The notes beneath the pieces are model-generated. The model had not been told where the DNA came from and did no database searches. It saw only the letters and a list, made by a program, of their open reading frames with translations. 64,000 nucleotides of DNA from Acanthaster planci (Eukaryota; Echinodermata; Asteroidea; Valvatida; Acanthasteridae), in assembly GCF_001949145.1 (NCBI RefSeq), contig NW_019091393.1, positions 223,252-287,251 of the forward strand, written 5' to 3'. This document shows positions 48,101-56,648 of this stretch, piece after piece. Every line of letters starts with the position of its first letter. The first letter of the stretch is position 1. The translations under genes were made by a program, and so were the position numbers.

Positions 48101-48982
48101 TAATTAAGCAATTAAAATGTCTGTTTAAATTATGATAGTTTCTAGTGACTGCTAATGGCTGAACAGAACTCGAGTTTCGTGTCTGTTTAGTGCCCATTTT
48201 TAAGTAGCAGCAATCTTAAATGTCTGCGTTGTTCTACGGATGCTCGGTCGATGAGCAAAAGCGATTCACATCATAGTGCGCCTCCTCGCGTTTCCCTCGA
48301 AGAATTATTTTTCAATTTAATTTCCACGTTGATTTTGGTATTAAAATGTTACGGTTAAAACATACGATATCACGTTTTTATGTAACTCCATTCACATTGA
48401 GTTTTAATTTTAGACAGTTTGTGGAACAAATTTTTCTCGAAGATTGATTTTCAGTTTCTATTGTCATTTGTATCCAGGGAGCATCCGAATGATTCCACGC
48501 CTTACCATTATTATGGTAACTCGGGCAACAGGACGCGCACCGAGTGCGGCTATTACATGAAGAGCGAGGAGCGACTCACCAGCGGCCATCTCTTTGTGAC
48601 TGAAAAGTACATTTTCGCCCGCTGGGCCAAGAAGTACGGCATCAAGTTCGTCTACCCAAGCTGGAAGACCGACTCGGCCGACCGCTCCAGCTTGGACTCC
48701 CCGTTCATGCGTCTGTACCGGGAGAAGTACGGCCCCGTGGATTTGAATCGGACTAAGGACCGGGGCACTGGCGTGGATGGCAGCGGGAAAGTGCAGCCTG
48801 GCCCCGCCGGGAGGAACGGTCGCGAGGGCGGGGACATTTCGCAACGCCACGAGGCCGGGGATGATCCCGAGATCCCCAAAGATGGGGCCGACAGTCGAGA
48901 GGACGCGGACTACGCCTACCTGATGGTTGGGGGTCGGAAGGCCTCGAGACAAGGAGAGCTGATTACTGACCATGGCAGGTGA
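44916..48982 (+). CDS. ST6GalNAc-type sialyltransferase, gene 2 (GT29), four coding exons
   Basis: Tandem paralogue of gene 1 with the same predicted activity and Golgi location. Exons: 44916-45149, 45512-45933, 46771-46878 and 48478-48982, giving about 422 residues with intron phases 0, 2 and 2 as in gene 1. The N-terminal anchor is very hydrophobic and aromatic (FFASFYSFLICFFFYYYV). A short stem with sequon RNET follows, then sialylmotif L, motif S (TWLTTGWHTMLALDMCDDLI), motif III (PYHYY) and motif VS (HLFVTEK). After the catalytic core comes an extra C-terminal extension of about 100 residues rich in Gly, Asp, Glu and Arg, unlike the basic tail of gene 1 and not typical of the vertebrate enzymes. 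Exon 1 begins after a good acceptor at 44903, in frame four codons before the ATG, so an upstream exon probably exists. Confidence 0.88.
45190..45412 (-). mobile_element. tRNA-derived SINE in intron 1 of sialyltransferase gene 2
   Basis: On the minus strand an A box (TAGCCCAGTGG, plus 45392-45402) and B box (GGTTTGAATCC, plus 45356-45366) are spaced as in a tRNA gene. The body that follows includes gatggactggcatccca, which resembles the conserved middle of several animal SINE families. The tRNA fold itself is not retained. It runs antisense to the host gene. Confidence 0.6.
45512..45933 (+). CDS. Sialyltransferase gene 2, exon with sialylmotif L
   Basis: Acceptor taaacgcag at 45511; donor gtgagc at 45934. 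It encodes LRCHTCALVTSSGQLLGR, then the Ile-Asp...Cys-Val-Ile-Arg-Met-Asn-Asp-Ala-Pro-Thr core and DVGGRTTVRVVGH. Sequons KNVT and HNET are present. It aligns with gene 1 exon 2 along its whole length, with a one-codon length difference. Confidence 0.93.
45955..46105 (-). repeat. Dispersed repeat family C, copy 2
   Basis: The reverse complement of this stretch matches 12905-13030. It begins 22 bp after the donor of exon 2 of sialyltransferase gene 2, so it lies wholly in intron 2. Confidence 0.65.
46771..46878 (+). CDS. Sialyltransferase gene 2, exon with sialylmotif S
   Basis: A 108-bp exon, acceptor tgacctcag at 46770 and donor gtaagt at 46879, phase 2 on both sides. It encodes TWLTTGWHTMLALDMCDD and then YGMVYGDYC. 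It is the exact counterpart of 19210-19317. Confidence 0.93.
48261..48285 (+). repeat. Fragment of foldback MITE family A
   Basis: The 25 bases gcgattcaca + tcatagtgcgcctcc match the outer terminal repeat of the 23354-23524 element with a one-base insertion. Only this end remains. It lies in intron 3 of sialyltransferase gene 2. Confidence 0.55.
48478..48982 (+). CDS. Sialyltransferase gene 2, last exon with motifs III and VS
   Basis: Acceptor tgtatccag at 48477. The first base completes a Met codon, followed by EHPNDSTPYHYYGNSGNRT and HLFVTEKYIFARWAKKYG. The catalytic region ends near VYPSWK. About 100 further residues of Gly/Asp/Glu/Arg-rich, probably disordered, sequence follow to TGA at 48980-48982. 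Sequons NDST, NRTR and NRTK are visible. Confidence 0.92.
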
Positions 48983-49011
48983 CGTCGGTCGGGGAAGGCT
49001 CGAAAGAAACA

Positions 49012-49235
49012 CTTCATGAGCCCCGAGCTTGATCAACAGAGGGCTCCATTCTCCTAGCAACGGAAGCTCCTTTGGTTGGAACTGCGCTAATACTTCACTG
49101 GTTCACAAACGCCTATGAAATGCACGTGTTACGGTCGAGCCGCCACCAACAAAAAGAACACTCCCGACCAACATGGCTCTTACCAACTGATGAGGGGGTG
49201 CTTCTGCTCAAGGCGAATCCCAAGTTGTAGCGGAC
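49012..49235 (+). repeat. Dispersed repeat family B, copy 2
   Basis: It begins about 30 bp after the stop codon of sialyltransferase gene 2, so it is probably part of that transcript's 3' untranslated region. It matches the complement of 35755-35955 and the direct strand at 52265-52475. Confidence 0.7.
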
Positions 49236-50052
49236 GCAGCTGCTTCAGGTGTCGGATTTCCATCGGGCAAGAGATTCTGAACATATACCTAATGCCAAAA
49301 ATTTGCTAGATTATTCAAAGGGGTGAGAGGATGGAGTAAATGAGCCGGCTTAAGATCAAGGGGCTCACCTCTCGCTGGTCTTGCCGCAGTGCGGCACAAC
49401 GCGCAGCTGTCCTTGTCTCGCGGCAGCCAGTTGCGGTAGAAGCCCAGATAAGAACAACTGAACTAGGGTCATCTCTAGCGACTACATAACTTGCATTTCG
49501 TGCAAGGTGCAACACCGGCTGTTCGTGGTCATGCATGGGATTCTAGAAGTCCCCCAAAGTATCTATATCTCCTTCCTTGCCCCCAGCAGTATAGCCGGAA
49601 GTCTCGTAAGTGACGGGGCAGCTCTTCGCCTAAAAACTCGGTGCCGAAATGGTACAGGGCGGAATATGAATAAGTCGAAAAGTGATAGTACATGTTTACT
49701 CCAACAGTGACATTTTACGGTCTCCTGGCGATGACACAGACACGGCTTGTAAACTGTGCATAAAACAGGTGCCATGGGGAAATCCGGAATCGGTTTACTT
49801 GTTTTCATGCCACGTGTCCATGCTCAGGTGAATTTCTCTCAGGCATTCTCACATTTAGTCGAGATTGGATCTCAATTACTTGACCGGGAACAACACGCGC
49901 GACCGCGGAAGGCCGGCCGTGTCCTCTGGACTGGTGCAGCAACGGACACCAGCAGATTTTGGACACGCGCTGGTCTCGCAAGTATAGGCCGAACAGCGCC
50001 ACCCACCGTTCCCATGCGCAGTGCCCGGCAACCATTCACCATGAAGCGATCA

Positions 50053-50090
50053 ACGTGTGGTCATAAAAAAACGTGTGGTCATAAAAAAAA
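50053..50090. repeat. 18-bp tandem duplication
   Basis: acgtgtggtcataaaaaa occurs twice in a row with period 18. It is short, and replication slippage is the simple explanation. Confidence 0.85.
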
Positions 50091-51212
50091 AACATCTTTG
50101 CATCTAATCAAAAAATAAACAAAGCTTGGATTTATTTTGTACACAAAGTAATAACTTCCTAGTGTTCCTTTATCCGGGTACTTAACTACCTTGTACAGAA
50201 AAAAAAATAGCCAAAGTTTACACTCTTTAAACTATCGTATTATTTGATATCAAGGTTTGTTTGTAATTAGTATAAAACTGTTATTTAATATAAATACTAA
50301 TGTGTAAAATCGGAATAATATAAACAGACTGTGCATGAAGTATACGTTTGGTTTTCTTTGAAAGGCACATGTTATGCAATAAATATATATAAATAGCAAG
50401 TTATGTCAATAAATTGGCACTCCTATTTTGAATCGTGTCCATCGAAGTATTTAACCTGTTTACGGTTGGATTGTTTTCTTAAATTAACACAAAAACTCAA
50501 ACTACATTGGAGTAAAAAAACTGAACTACAAGACACATGAAGGGGCAAATAGTGTCATATGCATATATAAATAGAGTCATGTATCCGTAAGCGTTGCAAA
50601 AGTTACTCCGTTGCGTTCTTCATTTTTAAAGACAAGACACGGGGTGACAATTTCAATCCAGAAATCACTGACAGAAAGCTCACATGGAAATGTACTCCAC
50701 TTTGAAATATACACAAGAATACGTCTTTTAGTTCTCGAGATATCGACAGAAAGACCAATAAAAAAATCCATGCATCACTGTCTTGAAATGGTCCCCATAT
50801 CTTACGAAAGCCTCCTTCTTAAAAATCCATATCAATAAAATGATGTCGAGCTGATAAGGGTAGATCTGGGACCAAACTTGATGGGGAGCCAAAAATTTAT
50901 ACGTTTTGGTGTAACCTTTCAATGAACTACAGGCAGCCGTTGATACATGAATTCATTATCCCTGTGATGACAGAAGAGCCAAAATGTTTACCTGGACAAT
51001 TTCACACCTAAGAGAGCCAAATCTAATACTTTAAGACGACGTAGTGTGACGCATGTTGTTTGCTAACCCGAATTAAATTGACAGCTAAGAGCCCACGTGT
51101 GCCACCCCGAGTCCCACATTCCCGGGGGCAAAAGAGTGCCTCCAGGTGTCCAGAAAAATACCACGTGTGGGTATCATTATTCTTCAACGGCACAGTTGCT
51201 ACAGACCATACA

Positions 51213-51458
51213 ACTGATCTCTATACACTAGATAGCTGCTCTGCTCTGCGAATTGAAGCGACTGCGCGTCCATCTTAGGCTCTTCAATACAATAGTATTT
51301 TCCAAGTCACAGGCTTTAGCGCCGTGCAAGAATGCACTTAATGATTGGACTGAAGTTGGAGGGCATTGTATTAAATATCCTAAGATGGCCGTGCAGTAAC
51401 TTCAATTCACACATGGACAGTTACTGCTGAGCTGCCTATCCAGTGTATAGAGATCAGT
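51213..51458. mobile_element. Foldback element, about 246 bp
   Basis: The left arm, ctgatctctatacactagat, and the right arm, atccagtgtatagagatcag, are complementary with one mismatch. After a small insertion in the right arm, pairing resumes (gaattgaag against cttcaattc, ccatcttagg against cctaagatgg) and reaches aatacaat. The loop is about 70 bp. Outside ctgatctc the flanks do not pair, which defines the ends. It lies 460 bp beyond the stop codon of the receptor gene. Confidence 0.7.
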
Positions 51459-51921
51459 GCTGAAGACAGGTGAATAGAGGGCGCGGTCACAGTAAAATAT
51501 CTTGGATACGGTAACAGAGCATACCCAGTCAAAGCCGAATTTACTCCCGTCACTTGCGTATAGAAGCTAACAGCATTAAGCGTTTCCACAAGCTACACTT
51601 CGTCGAGAGGTTTAATGCAGAGCGGAGTTAAAGGTACAAAAAGTCATGAAATCCAAACACAGTCATGTATGCTCGTGTAAACTGGATGCAGATTTACTCC
51701 CTCATCGCCGACAAAGTCTAGTGCCAAGACGGTCTGTGCAGTTCTCCAGATGAGCTAGACGGCCCATAATTATGTGCTACGGCTTATAATGAGTGTTTAT
51801 AAAGCTGTATCCACTCTCTCTAAAGACCTAAATGAATTATAAAAAAACTGTCATATTTTAGGGGTTTTGAAGCCCATAAGCTCCCTGGCTTTAGAGCGAG
51901 AACCTGTGAACTACCTCTTTT

Positions 51922-52192
51922 TCACGCCACCAGTTCCAGGTAATAATCCGTGTGTTTGGGCTCGATGTATTCGTAGATCGAGGATGCCTTGTTGCCGGTG
52001 GCTTGCGCCTTGCCGGTAGGCGCTGGGGCGACGTAATACGCTGATGACTCGACCGAGGAGAAGTAGCTTTCTTTGGCCGGTCGCCGGGGGACGTCCGGTG
52101 GGGTAGGGGTTGAAGTGAGATGATCTGGGGAGAAGGTGTTGTTCACAATCATGACCTCCCTACTGTCATGTCGATTATTGGGCAACTGTCCA
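51922..52192 (-). CDS. Sushi receptor, cytoplasmic tail exon with stop codon
   Basis: Acceptor tcttctgatgcag; the first base completes a Ser codon with the previous exon. Ninety codons including the stop follow. Motifs in order: PDVPRRPAK, YFSSVESSAYYVAPAP, SIYEYIEP, DYYLELVA. Eight tyrosines in 89 residues is a high density. The agreement of reading frame and phase with the transmembrane exon supports the join. Confidence 0.8.
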
Positions 52193-55100
52193 CTGCATCA
52201 GAAGAGGGGGTAAAATAAAGACAAATCTCTTCATATTTTTAAGTTCCTTTTTGTAAACCCTGACACTCAGTAATGAGCCTCGAGCTGGACCAAGAGAGGG
52301 CGCTGTTTTCCCAGCATCGGGGACTCCTTTGGTCGGACCTCAACTTCGCTGGTTCACAGCGACTAGGAAATGCACGCGTTACTGTCGCATTGCTACCAAC
52401 AAAATGAACACTTCCGACCAACATGGCTCTTTTCAACAGATGAACGGGTGCTTCTCCAGACGGATACCCCACCTGCAGCAAACATCCTAAGACTGGCACA
52501 GACAGGATCGCAAAAGAGCATCAGTCGTCTGCGACTGTTTACAACCGATGGGTGATGGCAGTGAGAAAGGTGTTGGATATATCTCACTTTACGAGAATAT
52601 TGTAAAGCTCGCGGACGACTTAGTAGCCGAAATGAAGTTAAAAAGATTGCGAACAATGCACTGTAACATTTGCGGTGTGCGGCTTTCTCAAAATTATTAT
52701 TCAGGTTATGTAGCTCGGATTGTTACAAAATGTATCATCTATGACGTATCAGTTGCCACCGTGTTTGTAGTAACTATAGAGCTTGACAGATCGGTTAAGT
52801 TTTGTTCCAAATGAGAAAAACCTTACATGTGTCAGGCCGTGGTCGACAGTTTTAAAGTTTTGTAAAGTACGGTGCGATATCGATGAAGGAATTAAGAGAT
52901 TCATGGAAAAAAATATTCCGTCAAAGCAAACGAACTGGACCTATGCTGCAGCGTGGCCTACGCGTAGAATCAGCACGAGGTAATCTCAAAATGCCCAGTT
53001 GATGCTCCTTCGCTTAATTAAAAGCTGCTTATCATCAATCCCCATCCCCTAGGGTGTTTGTAAGGTCATATTGAACAGAGAGGGTCGTTAGGGTTAACGG
53101 TGTGGCTTATTTTCTTTCTTTTTTTACCTCTGAAGTAAGGTCCTTCTCCAGAACACCAAGAGTATGACGCAAAGTAGAGAGGTAACGACACTGATGGGAA
53201 CCACCACGGCGATGAAAGTGGTCGTGGACACGGTGTCACCGGCTGACTGTGAGTTTTCGTCAGTTGGAGTGGGTTGCATCCCGTCTGGGGGATCTTTAAA
53301 AAATAAAACGATTCCTCACAAGGACAATTTCATGAGGTCACACACGGAGTGGAAAGATCTGTCACCGAATGGAATTGGATCTTTCTATTTAATTGCATGT
53401 ATGTCTAGGACTATCATTCGAGGACACATAAGGACACTATTTAGTGACACATGAGCTATCATACGATATGACACATTAAGCTGTCACACTGTGACACATG
53501 AGGCTATTGTTAAGCGATACATGAGGCTACCATTCAGTGACACACGACATTATCATTTAGTGACACGACTATCATTCAGTGACACGACTATCATTCAGTG
53601 ACACATGGAGCTATCATTCAGCGACATGACACTATTCAGCGACCCGTGAAGCTATCATTCAGCGGCACCTGAGACCATTATTCAGTAGCAGATAAGAACA
53701 TAATTCAGTGACACAATGTGACTGTCATCCAGTGACACACACAAACTACAGTGACACGTGATGAGTATGAGGCCATAGGTCTCCTGCATAGCATCTTCTA
53801 ATCCGACGCGTATTCATACACAGGCCAGATGCTTCGGTAATGCTTTTTTTTAACATTCTTCATAATGACCCGGACAGGATCAGCGGTTTTACCCAGAGAA
53901 GCTAGGCAAGTACGCCTAAAGAGAGTGAACGTGGAATGACAAGAATACATGGTTAAAAAAATTTGAATATTTAGTGATGAAGTGACTCTAAAAACTACTT
54001 AAAAGTGAACTGAAAACTACATAATAATGCTTGGAGAGGGCGCTATTTCATGTGCTATGTCCACATACCTGGAATTCGCAGAGGAAAGTTTCATTGGACT
54101 CACTATCAGACTGTACGTTTTGATTGGTAAAAATGAAGGCAGTAACCGTCCCAACACCATGTTTCGTTAGTTTTTTCTTTTAAAAGGGAGAGTGTGGGCT
54201 TTGTGCGTGCAAGAACGCGCGCGTTAACGCAACGCGTGAATGGAATGAAGTATGCCGCCGCAGTTAGGTCAAAATAATAACCAAAACGTTACAAGCGCTC
54301 AAAAAATGGCCAGTACCGAAGGCCAGAGTACCGTGCTATTTGTAAACAATTAATCATTTGTAGTTCGAGAACCCTTCAGCCTCCATGAGTCTTTATTTTT
54401 TTCATCCGAGTGTCGATATTTTTAGAAGCAAAGCGGCAGCATCAAGCTTACCAGAGAAATATGGAAGGGCTAGGGCTGCATAGCACCGTGATCAGAATAA
54501 CGACAAGAATATAATTTAAAATCAGTGCTCTGAAATATGTGATTGCCAAGCTTTCGGTAACTGAGTACCTTCTTCAGTTCAAGCAGATTCAGTTAATGCC
54601 CTGAAGAAGGTACTCAGTTAGCATCAGGCTTACCGTGGGGTATGCATATAGGCAAGGTCGACGGCACAAGTTCCCCGTCCAAGCAGTAGAGGGTGCCCAG
54701 ACCCATTAGCGTGGCGTCCAGGTCCTTGCATTCGACCGTGAAACTGTAGCCGCTACGCAGGGTATTCCCTCCCGTCAGCTGGCCGTCGCTGATGTTGAGG
54801 CCGCTGAAGTTCAGTTTGTGGTGATCGATCAGGCATCGATCTACCAAACGTTGATGACAAAAATCAAACATGTAGTCAGTGAAAAACGATGAAATGTTCA
54901 TTCAGCATTTAATTTAAACCCGGGCGTGAATCCAGAGGGATAGGGCAAGGCCAACCGCCCCCACTCTGACACCCCCAAAAAAATCGGACACAAAAAAATT
55001 ACAGGGCCGGACTCCCCTCCCCCAGAAAAGTTCCCAGATCCGCCCCAGACACCGTGCTGAAGAATAACAGACCAGACTTCGAGCCCAGGTATAGACCTGA

Positions 55101-55399
55101 AGAGGATGGATGAAAATTGTTGATGAAAACGGATTGCCAAAAAGGGAAGACCGTCCAGTTCAACTCACCAAAGCAAACTGGGAAGTCTGCCGGTTGCCAC
55201 TGCCCGTTGTCACAGTGCATGCGATCCATCCCGTACAGGTCGGCTCCAACTGTAGACACGGAGGTGCTGTTCTGGCAGGCCAGCCTTAGCGTCGCACCAC
55301 TGGGGATGACGTGCTGTGGTGAGCAGGTTGGCAGTGCGTCCCGACTGCATACCATCGTAAGCTTGGATTCGCCCAGCAGAGTATGGTTCACGGTACAGT
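51922..55399 (-). CDS. Sushi-domain type I membrane receptor with ITAM-like tail (5' end missing)
   Basis: Four minus-strand exons join in frame: 55169-55399, 54634-54840, 53128-53293 and 51922-52192. The extracellular part comprises at least two sushi (CCP) modules, each ending at a phase-1 intron as is usual for this domain. A Pro/Thr/Ser-rich linker follows, then one transmembrane helix (FIAVVVPISVVTSLLCVILL) stopped by WRR. The cytoplasmic tail of about 100 residues holds two overlapping class II SH3-type motifs (PDVPRR, PRRPAK), two YxxP motifs (YVAP, YIEP), and near the end YEYI and YLEL separated by seven residues, which fits the ITAM consensus. No signal peptide exon was found, so the start is upstream of 55399. 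The role as a signalling receptor is inferred from these motifs; sushi modules usually bind proteins or glycans. I cannot assign an orthologue. Confidence 0.78.
52265..52475 (+). repeat. Dispersed repeat family B, copy 3
   Basis: It lies in the last intron of the sushi receptor gene, antisense to it. It matches 49012-49235 from gagc(c)tcgagct through the cgaccaacatggctctt block to gggtgcttct, with several single-base gaps. Confidence 0.7.
53128..53293 (-). CDS. Sushi receptor, transmembrane exon
   Basis: Acceptor ttttttaaag and donor gag|gtaaaa; it starts phase 1 and ends phase 2. It encodes a linker (DPPDGMQPTPTDEN), then a hydrophobic helix of about 23 residues and WRRTLLQR as stop-transfer. 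On the opposite strand the same bases give a short frame without features. Confidence 0.8.
53409..53766. repeat. Degenerate minisatellite, unit about 20-26 bp
   Basis: The motif cagtgacacatgagctatca recurs around a dozen times with many changes and length differences (tcattcagtgacacgacta, tcattcagcgacatgacac and so on). It starts about 115 bp upstream of the transmembrane exon in the intron of the sushi receptor gene. Confidence 0.8.
54558..54620. other. Perfect 20-bp inverted repeat beside a splice donor
   Basis: taactgagtaccttcttcag at 54558-54577 and its exact complement at 54601-54620 are separated by 23 bases. In the minus-strand receptor transcript the hairpin would form 13 bases after the end of the second sushi exon (54634), just past its donor. 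Confidence 0.85.
54634..54840 (-). CDS. Sushi receptor, exon with second CCP module
   Basis: Acceptor gtttggtag and donor cacg|gtaagc, phase 1 at both ends, 207 bp. Four cysteines are spaced as in a sushi module (DRCLID, FTVEC, LYCLDG, LPICIP). The usual tryptophan before the last cysteine is absent, which is atypical. Sequons NFSG and NISD are present. Confidence 0.8.
55169..55399 (-). CDS. Sushi receptor, exon with first visible CCP module
   Basis: Acceptor ccactccag and donor ttg|gtgagt, phase 1 at both ends. Six cysteines are present: two in a short N-terminal piece (DCTVNHT to MVC) and four in a full module with the usual Cys-x-Trp-x-Pro-x-Cys ending (HCDNGQWQPADFPVC). The N-terminal piece may be the end of a module begun in a missing exon. 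Confidence 0.8.
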
Positions 55400-55701
55400 C
55401 TGGAGTGGATGATTAAACGAAACGACAACTACATGAGTGGCGTGAAAAGATGGAAGGGTATGCCCACGTGTAAGGCCTCTTACCTCTCTTGGATGTCGTT
55501 CCCCAGAATTTGGAAACCTGAACACGGACATCTGGGACAGGAACATTGCCTATTTTGGAAACCCTTCGATCTGGAGCTCCTAGTAAACTTAAACTTAATC
55601 CTATTTCGTTTGAAACTTCACTTGTTACATGGTCACTCTTACGTTTCAGCCATTCTAGACAAGCTTCTCCGGCGTCCGGACTTTTCAAGAGCTCGTCAAA
55701 A

Positions 55702-55747
55702 AGTTGTTAAAATAGAAATACTTGAGTTGTTAAAATAGAAATACTTG
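55702..55747. repeat. 23-bp tandem duplication
   Basis: agttgttaaaatagaaatac + ttg occurs twice in direct succession without differences. Confidence 0.9.
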
Positions 55748-55765
55748 CAGCTGTTATAAATCGTT

Positions 55766-55898
55766 TAATGGACCTTTTCCATGAAATATGCAAATTACAT
55801 AGGTGTGTCATAAATTTAAGCAACAGTACTTTGCCAACCAGTGGTAGTAATGCGCATGCGCCTGCCTTATTTGCATATTTTATGGGAAAGGTCCATTA
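55766..55898. mobile_element. Short MITE with 30-bp terminal inverted repeats
   Basis: The left end, taatggaccttttccatgaa + atatgcaaat, and the right end, atttgcatattttatgggaa + aggtccatta, are complementary with three mismatches. The whole element is 133 bp and cannot encode protein. TA at both tips is compatible with a Tc1/mariner-type target, but this is not proven. Confidence 0.75.
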
Positions 55899-56635
55899 CC
55901 TGTCAAATGTAAGAACTGCGCAAGCGTGGTACGTACTTATACGACTCGAAGTGACGTCACAATGACGAACAATTCTCCAACGTAAGAGCGCACTGTCCAT
56001 TGTGCGCAAGCTTACGATGACGCTAACAATGGCATCGCAACTATTGGTTACCCGTGTGTTTGTTTTCATGTCAGAACTGTTTTAGGTTTCTTGGCGTTGC
56101 AAGCAAATTCTTGTTTGTGAGGCCTTTTTGGAGCGTTTTTCGCTGCGATTCGAGTGCGATTTCACCGAAAATCTTTTCGACTATCAACTTCTGTTGTTGA
56201 TACCCGAGCAGAGAGCCAACAACGAGTGCCGGGCGTGGACCGAGTACTCTCTGCCGAGATCTGACCCGGGGTTATACAACTTTGGGTTGCTTCAGTTACG
56301 TCTGTGGAGAACCAGACAATCCCGTTTGAACTCTTCACCAGTGCCCTCTTGTTGAGGTCTGGTGATACCTTGCAGACTTTACCTGCAAACCCATTCTCAA
56401 GGAGACCAAGTTCGTCTTGAGAATTGCCCCCTTACCCCGAAGTCGGAGTGGCCCCTGGAAACCACCAGCTTTGGACGTCAGGCCTCCGATTCACCCACCT
56501 GCAAGAACCGACCGAGGCTTCTTGCAGACCTGCCCCAAGTCTAACGCCCAACGCGAGCAGTGGAGACTTGGTGTACCGTCTTTGTTGAAGACGATATAGA
56601 CTTGAAGAGATCAGCACTTGTCATCGACCTTCAAG

Positions 56636-56648
56636 ATGTCTGATCGTG
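56636..56648 (+). CDS. Candidate first coding exon of the charged-protein gene
   Basis: The start is ccttcaag-ATG-tct. Thirteen coding bases end at a strong donor (g|gtaagt at 56649). Joined to an acceptor that leaves cc at 58109, the frame reads MSDRAKELAM into the long frame. Joined instead to cag at 58106, the frame stops within about 50 codons. Either this is the true start or the exon is only 5' leader and translation begins at 58123. Confidence 0.45.

Larger units (their letters stand above)
48983..51921. other. Spacer between convergent genes
   Basis: This 2.9 kb lies downstream of both sialyltransferase gene 2 (+) and the sushi receptor gene (-). It holds a family B repeat, an 18-bp tandem duplication and a foldback element. 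The part from 50100 to 50600 is AT-rich with several aataaa-type signals (near 50115, 50378 and 50409) that could serve gene 2, though they lie more than 1 kb from its stop codon. No exon was seen. Confidence 0.55.
55400..56635. other. Region between divergent genes
   Basis: The minus-strand sushi receptor exons and the plus-strand charged-protein gene face away from each other here. The stretch should contain the 5' untranslated region of the plus-strand gene and perhaps the missing signal-peptide exon of the receptor, but I could not identify that exon. A CRE-like site (gtgacgtcac) lies near 55952. A 23-bp tandem duplication and a short MITE also lie here. Confidence 0.45.

Noticed and set aside
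55413-55688. Minus-strand frame just upstream of the receptor exons, possible missing N-terminal exon
   Set aside because: It has no signal peptide, no cysteine pattern and no phase-1 donor in a plausible place.
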